The notes under the pieces were generated by a model. The model did not search any database. It saw only the letters and a program-made list of their open reading frames with translations, and had not been told where the DNA came from. DNA of 64,000 nucleotides from Balanoglossus misakiensis (Eukaryota > Hemichordata), in contig CM082580.2 in the NCBI GenBank assembly GCA_040954595.2, forward strand, positions 496,001 to 560,000, given 5' to 3'. Positions within the stretch are counted from its first letter, which is position 1. Each line of letters opens with the position of its first letter. Below are positions 56,586 through 64,000 of this stretch, in pieces. The translations under genes and the position numbers were made by a program.

Positions 56586-57611
56586 TCAGTGTGACGCGGA
56601 GATGTCTTTAAGATGCTGACCCATTTGAAAGGACACCAGATAACGAGTCTGAAATGGAATGTTAAGATAACGGAGATACGCGCTGGATTGCCAATCCCCT
56701 TGGAGTTTGATAAGCTCCCCAGGGACCCCACTTTCGAATGCAAAGGTTGCACCCCCACGACGGAGGCTGTGACCTGAGTACATGTCAGCAGGAAAGCCTG
56801 CCCTCTGAACTAAACATTTGATACTTTTCACCAGCCCTGAATGGGTCAAGGGGACCAATTTGCCACATTTGGGAAAAACAAATGCTGGGCTAGAGGGTGG
56901 GGCTGGGATGATCTCACACATGTGATTGTATGCCTGTAAAGGGCACAACACCGAACCTGGAATGTGGGCAAGTGGAATAGTCAAACAGCGTTCGCGAAAC
57001 TGAATGGTTTTTGACCAAGTCACGCCGATTATAAGGCCAGAATCTGAGGAAATGACTTTACCCCTACAGAGGTGTTTAGCCGGATCAAAGTCGGTTGCAG
57101 ACTTCGGAACAAGATTTGACTTGCGAAAAAAGGAGAAAAACCCTATCAAAAGGCATGCCCACAAAGTAACATCGAATGGAACAGCCACATCTAGAAGCCC
57201 GAAAAACTGTAGCAACAACTGGGGGGTGATGGGTAATTTCTGCCTCACTGGCTGGAAAGTGCTACGGGAAAGACATTTCAAAAGTAATTTGACAACATAC
57301 TGATCAGCGGCCAATGGCGTGAAGCCATGGATTCTATGCAAGGTACGAATTGCGTACAAATAATTCTGAATGGTGCCAGTAGCAGTTACTGATCTTGCAA
57401 GAAACTGGATAAATCTACACACTGTAAGAACAGATGCTGGAACAGGAGTAAAATTGAAAAACTGACAAAACAGGAAGTAACTCTTCAACTGTGACGACAA
57501 ATTCCGACGAGTTCCTTCCGCTAATGCTGACCTCATTGAGATAGCGATTTGAGCGTCTAAGGCTTGGATAGTTTGGCAGTGATCTGAAATAAAAATAAAA
57601 TCAGTCACCAC
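56586..57611 (-). CDS. Tyrosine recombinase, Ngaro-like copy A
   Basis: A 341-codon frame with the tyrosine-recombinase core: an N-terminal SAM-like domain (TRRNLSSQLKSYFLFCQFF), the box I Arg in FFRKSNL, H281-R284 in GHSLRRGG, W307 in GDWQ and the nucleophile Y315 in YLRYL. It integrates the circular cDNA of DIRS-order retroelements. No ATG lies at the frame start. It overlaps the end of the RT-RNase H frame by 7 bp, and tttatttttatttcag just inside it looks like a splice acceptor, so a spliced mRNA is the likely route of expression. Otherwise intact. Confidence 0.9.
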   Translation of the reverse strand: MVTDFIFISDHCQTIQALDAQIAISMRSALAEGTRRNLSSQLKSYFLFCQFFNFTPVPASVLTVCRFIQFLARSVTATGTIQNYLYAIRTLHRIHGFTPLAADQYVVKLLLKCLSRSTFQPVRQKLPITPQLLLQFFGLLDVAVPFDVTLWACLLIGFFSFFRKSNLVPKSATDFDPAKHLCRGKVISSDSGLIIGVTWSKTIQFRERCLTIPLAHIPGSVLCPLQAYNHMCEIIPAPPSSPAFVFPKCGKLVPLTHSGLVKSIKCLVQRAGFPADMYSGHSLRRGGATFAFESGVPGELIKLQGDWQSSAYLRYLNIPFQTRYLVSFQMGQHLKDISASH

Positions 57612-59944
57612 TCATTGAGAAAGCGAATGTCATCCTCGGCGACTGGGTGCTCGGTCATTTGAGAAATATTAACAGATGATTTGAAGAGTTGCTCATAACT
57701 TGGGTCAAGATGCCAGCGACTGAGCGCATCAGCCAGCCGGTTCTCGGTGCCTGCGATGTGCACAGCACGTAGCTCAAACTCGTGAATCGCTGCTACCAGC
57801 CATAATTCCCTCAAGCAAGACAGCATTAGTTTATCCCTAGCTCTACCGGTATTAATGACCCAAACTGTTGCCTGGTTGTCGCAAGAGACCTGTATTTTCT
57901 TTCCAGACCATCTATCACCCCAAATTTTTGCCGCTATAGTAATAGTGAGTAATTCGAGGGCATTAATGTGAGGGTCCCCAACCTTTACAAAGTCAGGGAA
58001 CTCCACGTGGAAATACTCGTTGTCGCAAAGCCCCCCTCCCCCTGTTGGGCATGCATCCGAAGAAAATATTTCATCTGGCGGGCACCAACCTGACTCTTTA
58101 ATGAGAGACACCCCATTATAAACCCTAATGAAATTAATCCACCACCGTAGATCTGCCTTGAAATCACTGTTTAGATAGATATGGTAGTGATTGCGGGTGA
58201 CGGTACGCAACACATCTAGCATTCTCGCCAGGAATAGCCTACCAGGCTTGACACATTTGGCAATAAAGGAAAGCTTGCCTATGAGTGATTGCAGCTCGCG
58301 CTTAGTTGCTTTTGTTTTAGTGACCCATACACCCAGCTCTTGCTCTATTTCATTAAGCCGGTCAGGAGTAACTTCCATAGTCATTGTAAGGGAGTTCAAC
58401 TGGATTCCAAGAAAAGTCATGATTGATGACGGGGGCACCGCTTTGTGTTTGGCTTCTTGCAAACCCAGTCTATCCAGCGTGTCACCTACCTCCGCAAATG
58501 CCTTGTGGGCTTTGTTGGAGGTCTCTGCACCACCGAAGTCGTCAAGGTAATTAACACAGTCATACCCTTTCGTGGAATAGATATAAGAAACCGCATTAGT
58601 GGTGCGCTGGCAGGCTAGCGCTGCGGTTCGCAAGCCAAATGGCAATGTAAGGTCAAAGAACAATAAATTACGCCACGTGTAGCCCAGCAAATGGTAGTCC
58701 GCTGGATCGACTGGTATTTGCCGATAAGCTCTGCTTAAATCGCGCTTAAATAGGAGGCATCCCCTGCCCTTACGGGTCATCATTGCAGTGAAATCATCAA
58801 TGGAAGGATATTGAAGCTGAAAACTCTCCCCAAGATATTCCCCTTTGGGGATACCGTCATTTACTGAATGGTGGATTGGGGAACTAAGATCAAAGACTAT
58901 ACGCCGATTAACACTATCTTTTTTTTCGACAGTCTGAATGGGGGAAGTACTGAGTGGTGTGGCAAGGGGGTTAGTTAAGAACGGACCCGCTGTAGCCCCG
59001 GCTGCGACTTCGTTAATGATCCAGTTGTCGACATGCGCCGAGTAATTTATAGCTGATGGGTGGTTTTTCACTGTAGAGTATGGCAATTCTGAGGCTGTAT
59101 AGTAGACGGGCCAACCATATTGTAGGTAATCGCAGATGATTTTGTCATCATATTGCTGCAATTCGGCTCGCCAAATTGGGATTTGAAGATTTGATGAAAC
59201 GGGTATTCTGCAAAATTGAGAATTTGGTAAACCTGATTCAACAACTATGTCATGAACGGTTATAACTTCTGTTAAATCAGGGGGTGACGCTTGTGGCCAT
59301 GACGACGGGGGACAGACATCCCCGCCCACGGGAGTATCTGATAACTCAGAATACTGCATATCATTGCCCAGTGGATAAGTGTCTGGAACACTGTGATCAA
59401 CAAGGGTGGGGTTGGGAGGCCCCATATTTGGAACATTTTCCACAGTAAACATATCACTAACAAAGACATCGTGGTCATCACTGATCATACCGTCAGATGA
59501 ACCATGAGCGCTAATCTCACATGCAAATTCAGTGGTATCACCGACGGTATGGGCTAGTGATTCAATAGGGATTTGCTTGTCAAGATCAGTCTCAATATCA
59601 GGTTCTATCAAATCAACTGTATGAGTTTTACAAAGGTATTTGTCAACATTATCCCTGCTAACAGAGGTATCAAAACAACCTGTGTGTTCAGAGGCAACAT
59701 TGGCAATGGTACATGTTACTGGCTCGTCAATCGAAAGCACTGGTTCAGAAATACTACTAGGGTTAACACTAGCATCCCGCAAAACCTCCGGGTTGCACAT
59801 TGACAGGCTTCTTGAAATATCAATCTCCATGTCAGTTTGTACAGAGCGATCACACTTGTGCACTGCCTGATCTGTGATGCCCATCAATGTATAAAAGTCA
59901 TTGATATTACACTCCGTGCCTGCACTTTTGACTCTATGGTTCAA
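57605..59944 (-). CDS. Reverse transcriptase-RNase H, copy A (pol part of a broken gag-pol)
   Basis: A 779-codon frame. RT: RDLSRAYRQIP near residue 400, LPFGLRTAA, and the catalytic YLDDFGG near 463. RNase H: SSDACPTGGG near 627, INALELLT, SCDNQATVW and ENRLADALSRW give the D-E-D-D set. No protease or methyltransferase is seen, in keeping with Ngaro rather than DIRS proper. The N-terminal ~220 residues repeat the gag C-terminal linker because of a 734-bp tandem duplication. The ATG at 59944 is therefore probably an internal codon of the ancestral gag-pol frame. Confidence 0.9.
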   Translation of the reverse strand: MNHRVKSAGTECNINDFYTLMGITDQAVHKCDRSVQTDMEIDISRSLSMCNPEVLRDASVNPSSISEPVLSIDEPVTCTIANVASEHTGCFDTSVSRDNVDKYLCKTHTVDLIEPDIETDLDKQIPIESLAHTVGDTTEFACEISAHGSSDGMISDDHDVFVSDMFTVENVPNMGPPNPTLVDHSVPDTYPLGNDMQYSELSDTPVGGDVCPPSSWPQASPPDLTEVITVHDIVVESGLPNSQFCRIPVSSNLQIPIWRAELQQYDDKIICDYLQYGWPVYYTASELPYSTVKNHPSAINYSAHVDNWIINEVAAGATAGPFLTNPLATPLSTSPIQTVEKKDSVNRRIVFDLSSPIHHSVNDGIPKGEYLGESFQLQYPSIDDFTAMMTRKGRGCLLFKRDLSRAYRQIPVDPADYHLLGYTWRNLLFFDLTLPFGLRTAALACQRTTNAVSYIYSTKGYDCVNYLDDFGGAETSNKAHKAFAEVGDTLDRLGLQEAKHKAVPPSSIMTFLGIQLNSLTMTMEVTPDRLNEIEQELGVWVTKTKATKRELQSLIGKLSFIAKCVKPGRLFLARMLDVLRTVTRNHYHIYLNSDFKADLRWWINFIRVYNGVSLIKESGWCPPDEIFSSDACPTGGGGLCDNEYFHVEFPDFVKVGDPHINALELLTITIAAKIWGDRWSGKKIQVSCDNQATVWVINTGRARDKLMLSCLRELWLVAAIHEFELRAVHIAGTENRLADALSRWHLDPSYEQLFKSSVNISQMTEHPVAEDDIRFLNEW

Positions 59945-60741
59945 TTTAGGAATTAAATTGCTGTCACAGTCATGAGAGTCTTGTTTAGACTTATCTACCT
60001 CTGCTTTAAATCAAGGGGTGACGCTTGTGGCCATGACGACGGGGGACAGACATCCCCGCCCACGGGAGTATCTGATAACTCAGAATACTGCATATCATTG
60101 CCCAGTGGATAAGTGTCTGGAACACTGTGATCAACAAGGGTGGGGTTGGGAGGCCCCATATTTGGAACATTTTCCACAGTAAACATATCACTAACAAAGA
60201 CATCGTGGTCATCACTGATCATACCGTCAGATGAACCATGAGCGCTAATCTCACATGCAAATTCAGTGGTATCACCGACGGTATGGGCTAGTGATTCAAT
60301 AGGGATTTGCTTGTCAAGATCAGTCTCAATATCAGGTTCTATCAAATCAACTGTATGAGTTTTACAAAGGTATTTGTCAACATTATCCCTGCTAACAGAG
60401 GTATCAAAACAACCTGTGTGTTCAGAGGCAACATTGGCAATGGTACATGTTACTGGCTCGTCAATCGAAAGCACTGGTTCAGAAATACTACTAGGGTTAA
60501 CAATAGCATCCCGCAAAACCTCCGGGTTGCACATTGACAGGCTTCTTGAAATATCAATCTCCATGTCAGTTTGTACAGAGCGATCACACTTGTGCACTGC
60601 CTGATCTGTGATGCCCATCAATGTATAAAAGTCATTGATATTACACTCCGTGCCTGCACTTTTGACTCTATGGTTCAATTTAGGAATTAAATTGCTGTCA
60701 CAGTCATGAGAGTCTTGTTTAGACTTATCTACCTCTGCTTT
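59274..60741 (-). repeat. 734-bp tandem duplication in Ngaro-like copy A
   Basis: 59274-60007 and 60008-60741 are almost identical (one visible change, gttaacactagc against gttaacaatagc). 734 is not a multiple of 3, so the duplication separates gag from pol. Removing one copy would leave a single frame from 61911 to 57605 of 3,573 bp (1,190 residues). Confidence 0.9.
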
Positions 60742-61911
60742 GCCAGAACTATCGGTCAACTTGTTGCTCTCTTGCTCTCTAAAGGCCTTATCCTTCCAGG
60801 GGCTGGCAATCTTGGGATGCTTGGCCAGGTTGTTACGCAACTTCATGCAGGCTTCACATATGTGTTTGAATGCGCAATCCTCCTTCTCGCACTTGTTACT
60901 TTGGTATTTGAAACATACATTAATCTGATCCTTCTTTTTGGATTTGTCCGCTGTTTTATCCCGTCTGATCTCGCCGATACGCGGCAGCAAATATAGCTCT
61001 CTCAGATCTGCGGTGTCATTTGCCCATGTTCTGAGTCCTGACTCCATGTCAGAGAGGAGCGCGCCCTCGAACTTCAAGATGGCGTCCCAGGGGAACAAAT
61101 TGGCGTCTTTCATAAGCGACTGTAAGTGTTGTAATCGCTGCTGTTTCTCTGTGTCACTCAAAGTAGGAAGTTGCACTATCGCGAGATTACCTTCCACAAA
61201 TTCCGCCATTGACATATCATCGAATTTTGGTGGGGCGCCCGAGAATGTCCGAGCCCTGACGAACATGTGCGGCCATAGGACGTGCTGTCGCACACGATCG
61301 GTTCTGGTGTTGAACCGCATCGATTTCATTGGTACGTTACCTGCTTTGCTCTGCGCTGCTGTGTATAAACCGGACTGTGCCAGGAGTTGGTTCGGTTGGA
61401 GGTCTTCACCGCCGCCAGCGGCCCCTGTCGCTGGTAGCCACGGACTGCCTGATGGTAACGACCACTGCAATTGTGAGTCTTCTTTCGCCATCCTCTTGAG
61501 ATCGGGTAGCGTGAGTTGACTCAGGTCGTGACTTCTGGGACTTCCGCTCGAAGCAGCTGGCGGGCTGCGTCGTTCCTTCTCCAGTTTCATTTCTTTTAGT
61601 TGTTTTCTTAAATTGTCTACTTCAGATTGCTCCTGCAGTCTCGCTATCTCCGCCTGCAACTTCTCTTTCTCTGACCTCACATCTTCCCCGTCAGATGAAG
61701 TGTCTTCTTCCTTGACAGGTTTGCTACATTTCCCGCCTTTCGAACGAGCTGACGCCATTGGTACTTTGGAAAGTTTGGTGGGGGGGACCACGCGAACTTT
61801 TCGACCGGTCGATGCTCTTGTCGTAGTCTTACTGCGGGTTGCAGGTCCCTTTTTGGCGACTGGACTGGGCTCTATTCCCAAATCCAGCAGCTGTTGTTCA
61901 GCGTTCTCCAT
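59995..61911 (-). CDS. Gag-like protein, copy A (truncated gag-pol)
   Basis: A 638-residue frame from ATG 61911. Basic, low-complexity start; a coiled coil at about 80-115 (EKEKLQAEIARLQEQ); a globular core around 200-310 (NLFPWDAILKFEGALL); and a CCCH-type zinc finger near 332-350 (CFKYQSNKCEKEDCAFKH) that would bind RNA. After about residue 390 comes an acidic linker that should lead into RT. The frame instead meets a stop (TAG at 59995) just past the junction of the 734-bp duplication. Confidence 0.8.
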   Translation of the reverse strand: MENAEQQLLDLGIEPSPVAKKGPATRSKTTTRASTGRKVRVVPPTKLSKVPMASARSKGGKCSKPVKEEDTSSDGEDVRSEKEKLQAEIARLQEQSEVDNLRKQLKEMKLEKERRSPPAASSGSPRSHDLSQLTLPDLKRMAKEDSQLQWSLPSGSPWLPATGAAGGGEDLQPNQLLAQSGLYTAAQSKAGNVPMKSMRFNTRTDRVRQHVLWPHMFVRARTFSGAPPKFDDMSMAEFVEGNLAIVQLPTLSDTEKQQRLQHLQSLMKDANLFPWDAILKFEGALLSDMESGLRTWANDTADLRELYLLPRIGEIRRDKTADKSKKKDQINVCFKYQSNKCEKEDCAFKHICEACMKLRNNLAKHPKIASPWKDKAFREQESNKLTDSSGKAEVDKSKQDSHDCDSNLIPKLNHRVKSAGTECNINDFYTLMGITDQAVHKCDRSVQTDMEIDISRSLSMCNPEVLRDAIVNPSSISEPVLSIDEPVTCTIANVASEHTGCFDTSVSRDNVDKYLCKTHTVDLIEPDIETDLDKQIPIESLAHTVGDTTEFACEISAHGSSDGMISDDHDVFVSDMFTVENVPNMGPPNPTLVDHSVPDTYPLGNDMQYSELSDTPVGGDVCPPSSWPQASPLDLKQR

Positions 61912-61928
61912 AATAACGGTGAGAAATT

Positions 61929-62197
61929 GAAATTGAGGCAGAGAGAGCGTGCACTGCAGGACACGCTCCGAACCCTTGAAGTGGCCGTGAGTGATGGATT
62001 ATGGGATTTTTGAGGCTCGTTTGAGGTTGAGGGCGCCCCTTTTCGAGTTGCTTAATTGGGTAACATTATGCCGTTGATCGCAATGTTACCTAAATTACTT
62101 GAGATCTCTCTAACACACAAACCAAGGACACAGGTTTGGCAGCTGAAGGCAAGAGCCATTATTTATTTACGTGAACTGGGGGCTCTTGCAGGCCCAA
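61929..62197 (-). repeat. Ngaro-like shared terminal repeat between copies A and B
   Basis: Lies between the start of copy A gag and the end of copy B recombinase. Nearly identical to 56271-56540 at 5657-bp spacing, including the hairpin at 62059-62090. It serves as 5' end of copy A and 3' end of copy B. Confidence 0.8.
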
Positions 62198-62242
62198 CCA
62201 CTGCCAAACCCGGTCCGCCTCTCTGCTAGTGCCACAGTAAAA

Positions 62243-63256
62243 TCAGTGTGACGCGGAGATGTCTTTAATATGCTGACCCATTTGAAAGGACACCAGATAA
62301 CGAGTCTGAAATGGAATGTTAAGATAACGGAGATACGCGCTGGATTGCCAATCCCCTTGGAGTTTGATAAGCTCCCCAGGGACCCCACTTTCGAATGCAA
62401 AGGTTGCACCCCCACGACGGAGGCTGTGACCCGAGTACATGTCAGCAGGAAAGCCTGCCCTCTGAACTAAACATTTGATACTTTTCACCAGCCCTGAATG
62501 GGTCAAGGGGACCAATTTGCCACATTTGGGAAAAACAAATGCTGGGCTAGAGGGTGGGGCTGGGATGATCTCACACATGTGATTGTATGCCTGTAAAGGG
62601 CACAACACCGAACCTGGAATGCGGGCAAGTGGAATAGTCAAACAGCGTTCGCGAAACTGAATGGTTTTTGACCAAGTCACGCCGATTATAAGGCCAGAAT
62701 CTGAGGAAATGACTTTACCCCTACAGAGGTGTTTAGCCGGATCAAAGTCGGTTGCAGACTTCGGAACAAGATTTGACTTGCGAAAAAAGGAGAAAAACCC
62801 TATCAAAAGGCATGCCCACAAAGTAACATCGAATGGAACAGCCACATCTAGAAGCCCGAAAAACTGTAGCAACAACTGGGGATGATGCCTCACTGGCTGG
62901 AAAGTGCTACGGGAAAGACATTTCAAAAGTAATTTGACAACATACTGATCAGCGGCCAATGGCGTGAAGCCATGGATTCTATGCAAGGTACGAATTGCGT
63001 ACAAATAATTCTGAATGGTGCCAGTAGCAGTTACTGATCTTGCAAGAAACTGGATAAATCTACACACTGTAAGAACAGATGATGGAACAGGAGTAAAATT
63101 GAAAAACTGACAAAACAGGAAGTAACTCTTCAACTGTGACGACAAATTCCGACGAGTTCCTTCCGCTAATGCTGACCTCATTGAGATAGCGATTTGAGCG
63201 TCTAAGGCTTGGATAGTTTGGCAGTGATCTGAAATAAAAATAAAATCAGTCACCAC
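62243..63256 (-). CDS. Tyrosine recombinase, Ngaro-like copy B
   Basis: Same protein as copy A with a few substitutions and a 12-bp in-frame deletion near 62882 (QPVRHHPQLL where copy A has QPVRQKLPITPQLL). The R-H-R-W-Y core is unchanged. It lacks an ATG at the start like copy A, and has the same putative splice acceptor. Probably functional unless the deletion disturbs the fold. Confidence 0.88.
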   Translation of the reverse strand: MVTDFIFISDHCQTIQALDAQIAISMRSALAEGTRRNLSSQLKSYFLFCQFFNFTPVPSSVLTVCRFIQFLARSVTATGTIQNYLYAIRTLHRIHGFTPLAADQYVVKLLLKCLSRSTFQPVRHHPQLLLQFFGLLDVAVPFDVTLWACLLIGFFSFFRKSNLVPKSATDFDPAKHLCRGKVISSDSGLIIGVTWSKTIQFRERCLTIPLARIPGSVLCPLQAYNHMCEIIPAPPSSPAFVFPKCGKLVPLTHSGLVKSIKCLVQRAGFPADMYSGHSLRRGGATFAFESGVPGELIKLQGDWQSSAYLRYLNIPFQTRYLVSFQMGQHIKDISASH

Positions 63257-64000
63257 TCATTGAGAAAGCGAATGTCATCCTCGGCGACTGGGTGCTCGGT
63301 CATTTGAGAAATATTAACAGATGATTTGAAGAGTTGCTCATAACTTGGGTCAAGATGCCAGCGACTGAGCGCATCAGCCAGCCGGTTCTCGGTGCCTGCG
63401 ATGTGCACAGCACGTAGCTCAAACTCGTGAATCGCTGCTACCAGCCATAATTCCCTCAAGCAAGACAGCATTAGTTTATCCCTAGCTCTACCGGTATTAA
63501 TGACCCAAACTGTTGCCTGGTTGTCGCAAGAGACCTGTATTTTCTTTCCAGACCATCTATCACCCCAAATTTTTGCCGCTATAGTAATAGTGAGTAATTC
63601 GAGGGCATTAATGTGAGGGTCCCCAACCTTTACAAAGTCAGGGAACTCCACGTGGAAATACTCGTTGTCGCAAAGCCCCCCTCCCCCTGTTGGGCATGCA
63701 TCCGAAGAAAATATTTCATCTGGCGGGCACCAACCTGACTCTTTAATGAGAGACACCCCATTATAAACCCTAATGAAATTAATCCACCACCGTAGATCTG
63801 CCTTGAAATCACTGTTCAGATAGATATGGTAGTGATTGCGGGTGACGGTACGCAACACATCTAGCATTCTCGCCAGGAATAGCCTACCAGGCTTGACACA
63901 TTTGGCAATAAAGGAAAGCTTGCCTATGAGTGATTGCAGCTCGCGCTTAGTTGCTTTTGTTTTAGTGACCCATACACCCAGCTCTTGCTCTATTTCATTA
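63250..64000 (-). CDS. RT-RNase H, Ngaro-like copy B (runs off the window)
   Basis: The RNase H domain (SSDACPTGGG, INALELLT, SCDNQATVW, ENRLADALSRW) and the RT thumb region (LIGKLSFIAKCVKPGR) are in one open frame that continues past base 64000. Nearly identical to the same part of copy A. Overlaps the recombinase frame by 7 bp. Confidence 0.9.
   Translation of the reverse strand, partial: NEIEQELGVWVTKTKATKRELQSLIGKLSFIAKCVKPGRLFLARMLDVLRTVTRNHYHIYLNSDFKADLRWWINFIRVYNGVSLIKESGWCPPDEIFSSDACPTGGGGLCDNEYFHVEFPDFVKVGDPHINALELLTITIAAKIWGDRWSGKKIQVSCDNQATVWVINTGRARDKLMLSCLRELWLVAAIHEFELRAVHIAGTENRLADALSRWHLDPSYEQLFKSSVNISQMTEHPVAEDDIRFLNEW

Noticed and set aside
59272-59481. Small frames opposite and within the duplicated retroelement segment
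   Set aside because: Each occurs twice only because of the 734-bp duplication and none resembles a protein family.

Overview
The window is metazoan nuclear DNA. It shows GT-AG spliced CUB/sushi/EGF exons, MITEs, a Helitron-type rolling-circle transposon with introns, and tyrosine-recombinase retroelements. The mix fits a marine invertebrate such as amphioxus, hemichordate, echinoderm or mollusc. I cannot place the species from sequence alone. No bacterial-type gene, rRNA, tRNA or CRISPR array is visible.

Layout. (1) 1-24766: one satellite built from a 90-bp monomer and a 74-bp monomer that lacks a 16-bp segment. An 832-bp element with 32-bp terminal inverted repeats sits in it three times (84-915, 7182-8013, 15838-16669) at the same satellite position with the same flanks. 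The element inserted once and the whole cassette was then amplified (periods 7098 and 8656 bp). (2) 24767-35714: minus-strand exons of a secreted or membrane CUB-CUB-CUB-sushi-sushi-sushi-sushi-EGF-EGF gene fragment. It has a nonsense codon in one CUB exon and a frameshifted, MITE-truncated sushi exon. Its introns are packed with TA- and TTAA-flanked MITEs and a 2-kb TTAA-flanked element. Neither end of the gene is present. (3) 35914-36800 and 53314-56025: two halves of a 78-bp T-rich minisatellite. (4) 36801-53313: a ~16.5-kb insertion between those halves, broken off inside a T run. It carries a Helentron-type gene (15-aa first exon, then a 7.6-kb exon; cysteine protease, basic repeats, Rep HUH, PIF1-like helicase, endonuclease) and a separate four-exon RPA-like ssDNA-binding gene, both on the plus strand. 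(5) 56026-64000: two head-to-tail Ngaro/DIRS-type retroelements on the minus strand (gag, RT-RNase H, tyrosine recombinase). One has its gag-pol frame broken by a 734-bp tandem duplication.

How the parts fit. The Helentron proteins form a self-contained rolling-circle kit: Rep nicks and joins, the helicase unwinds, the RPA-like protein should coat the displaced strand, and the EEP endonuclease may help target cutting. The Ngaro-like copies carry RT-RNase H to make cDNA and a tyrosine recombinase to integrate a circle, which explains the head-to-tail pair. The host gene is the only non-mobile coding content and looks decayed. The satellite has open frames on both strands for over 1,000 codons, but only because its period is a multiple of three.
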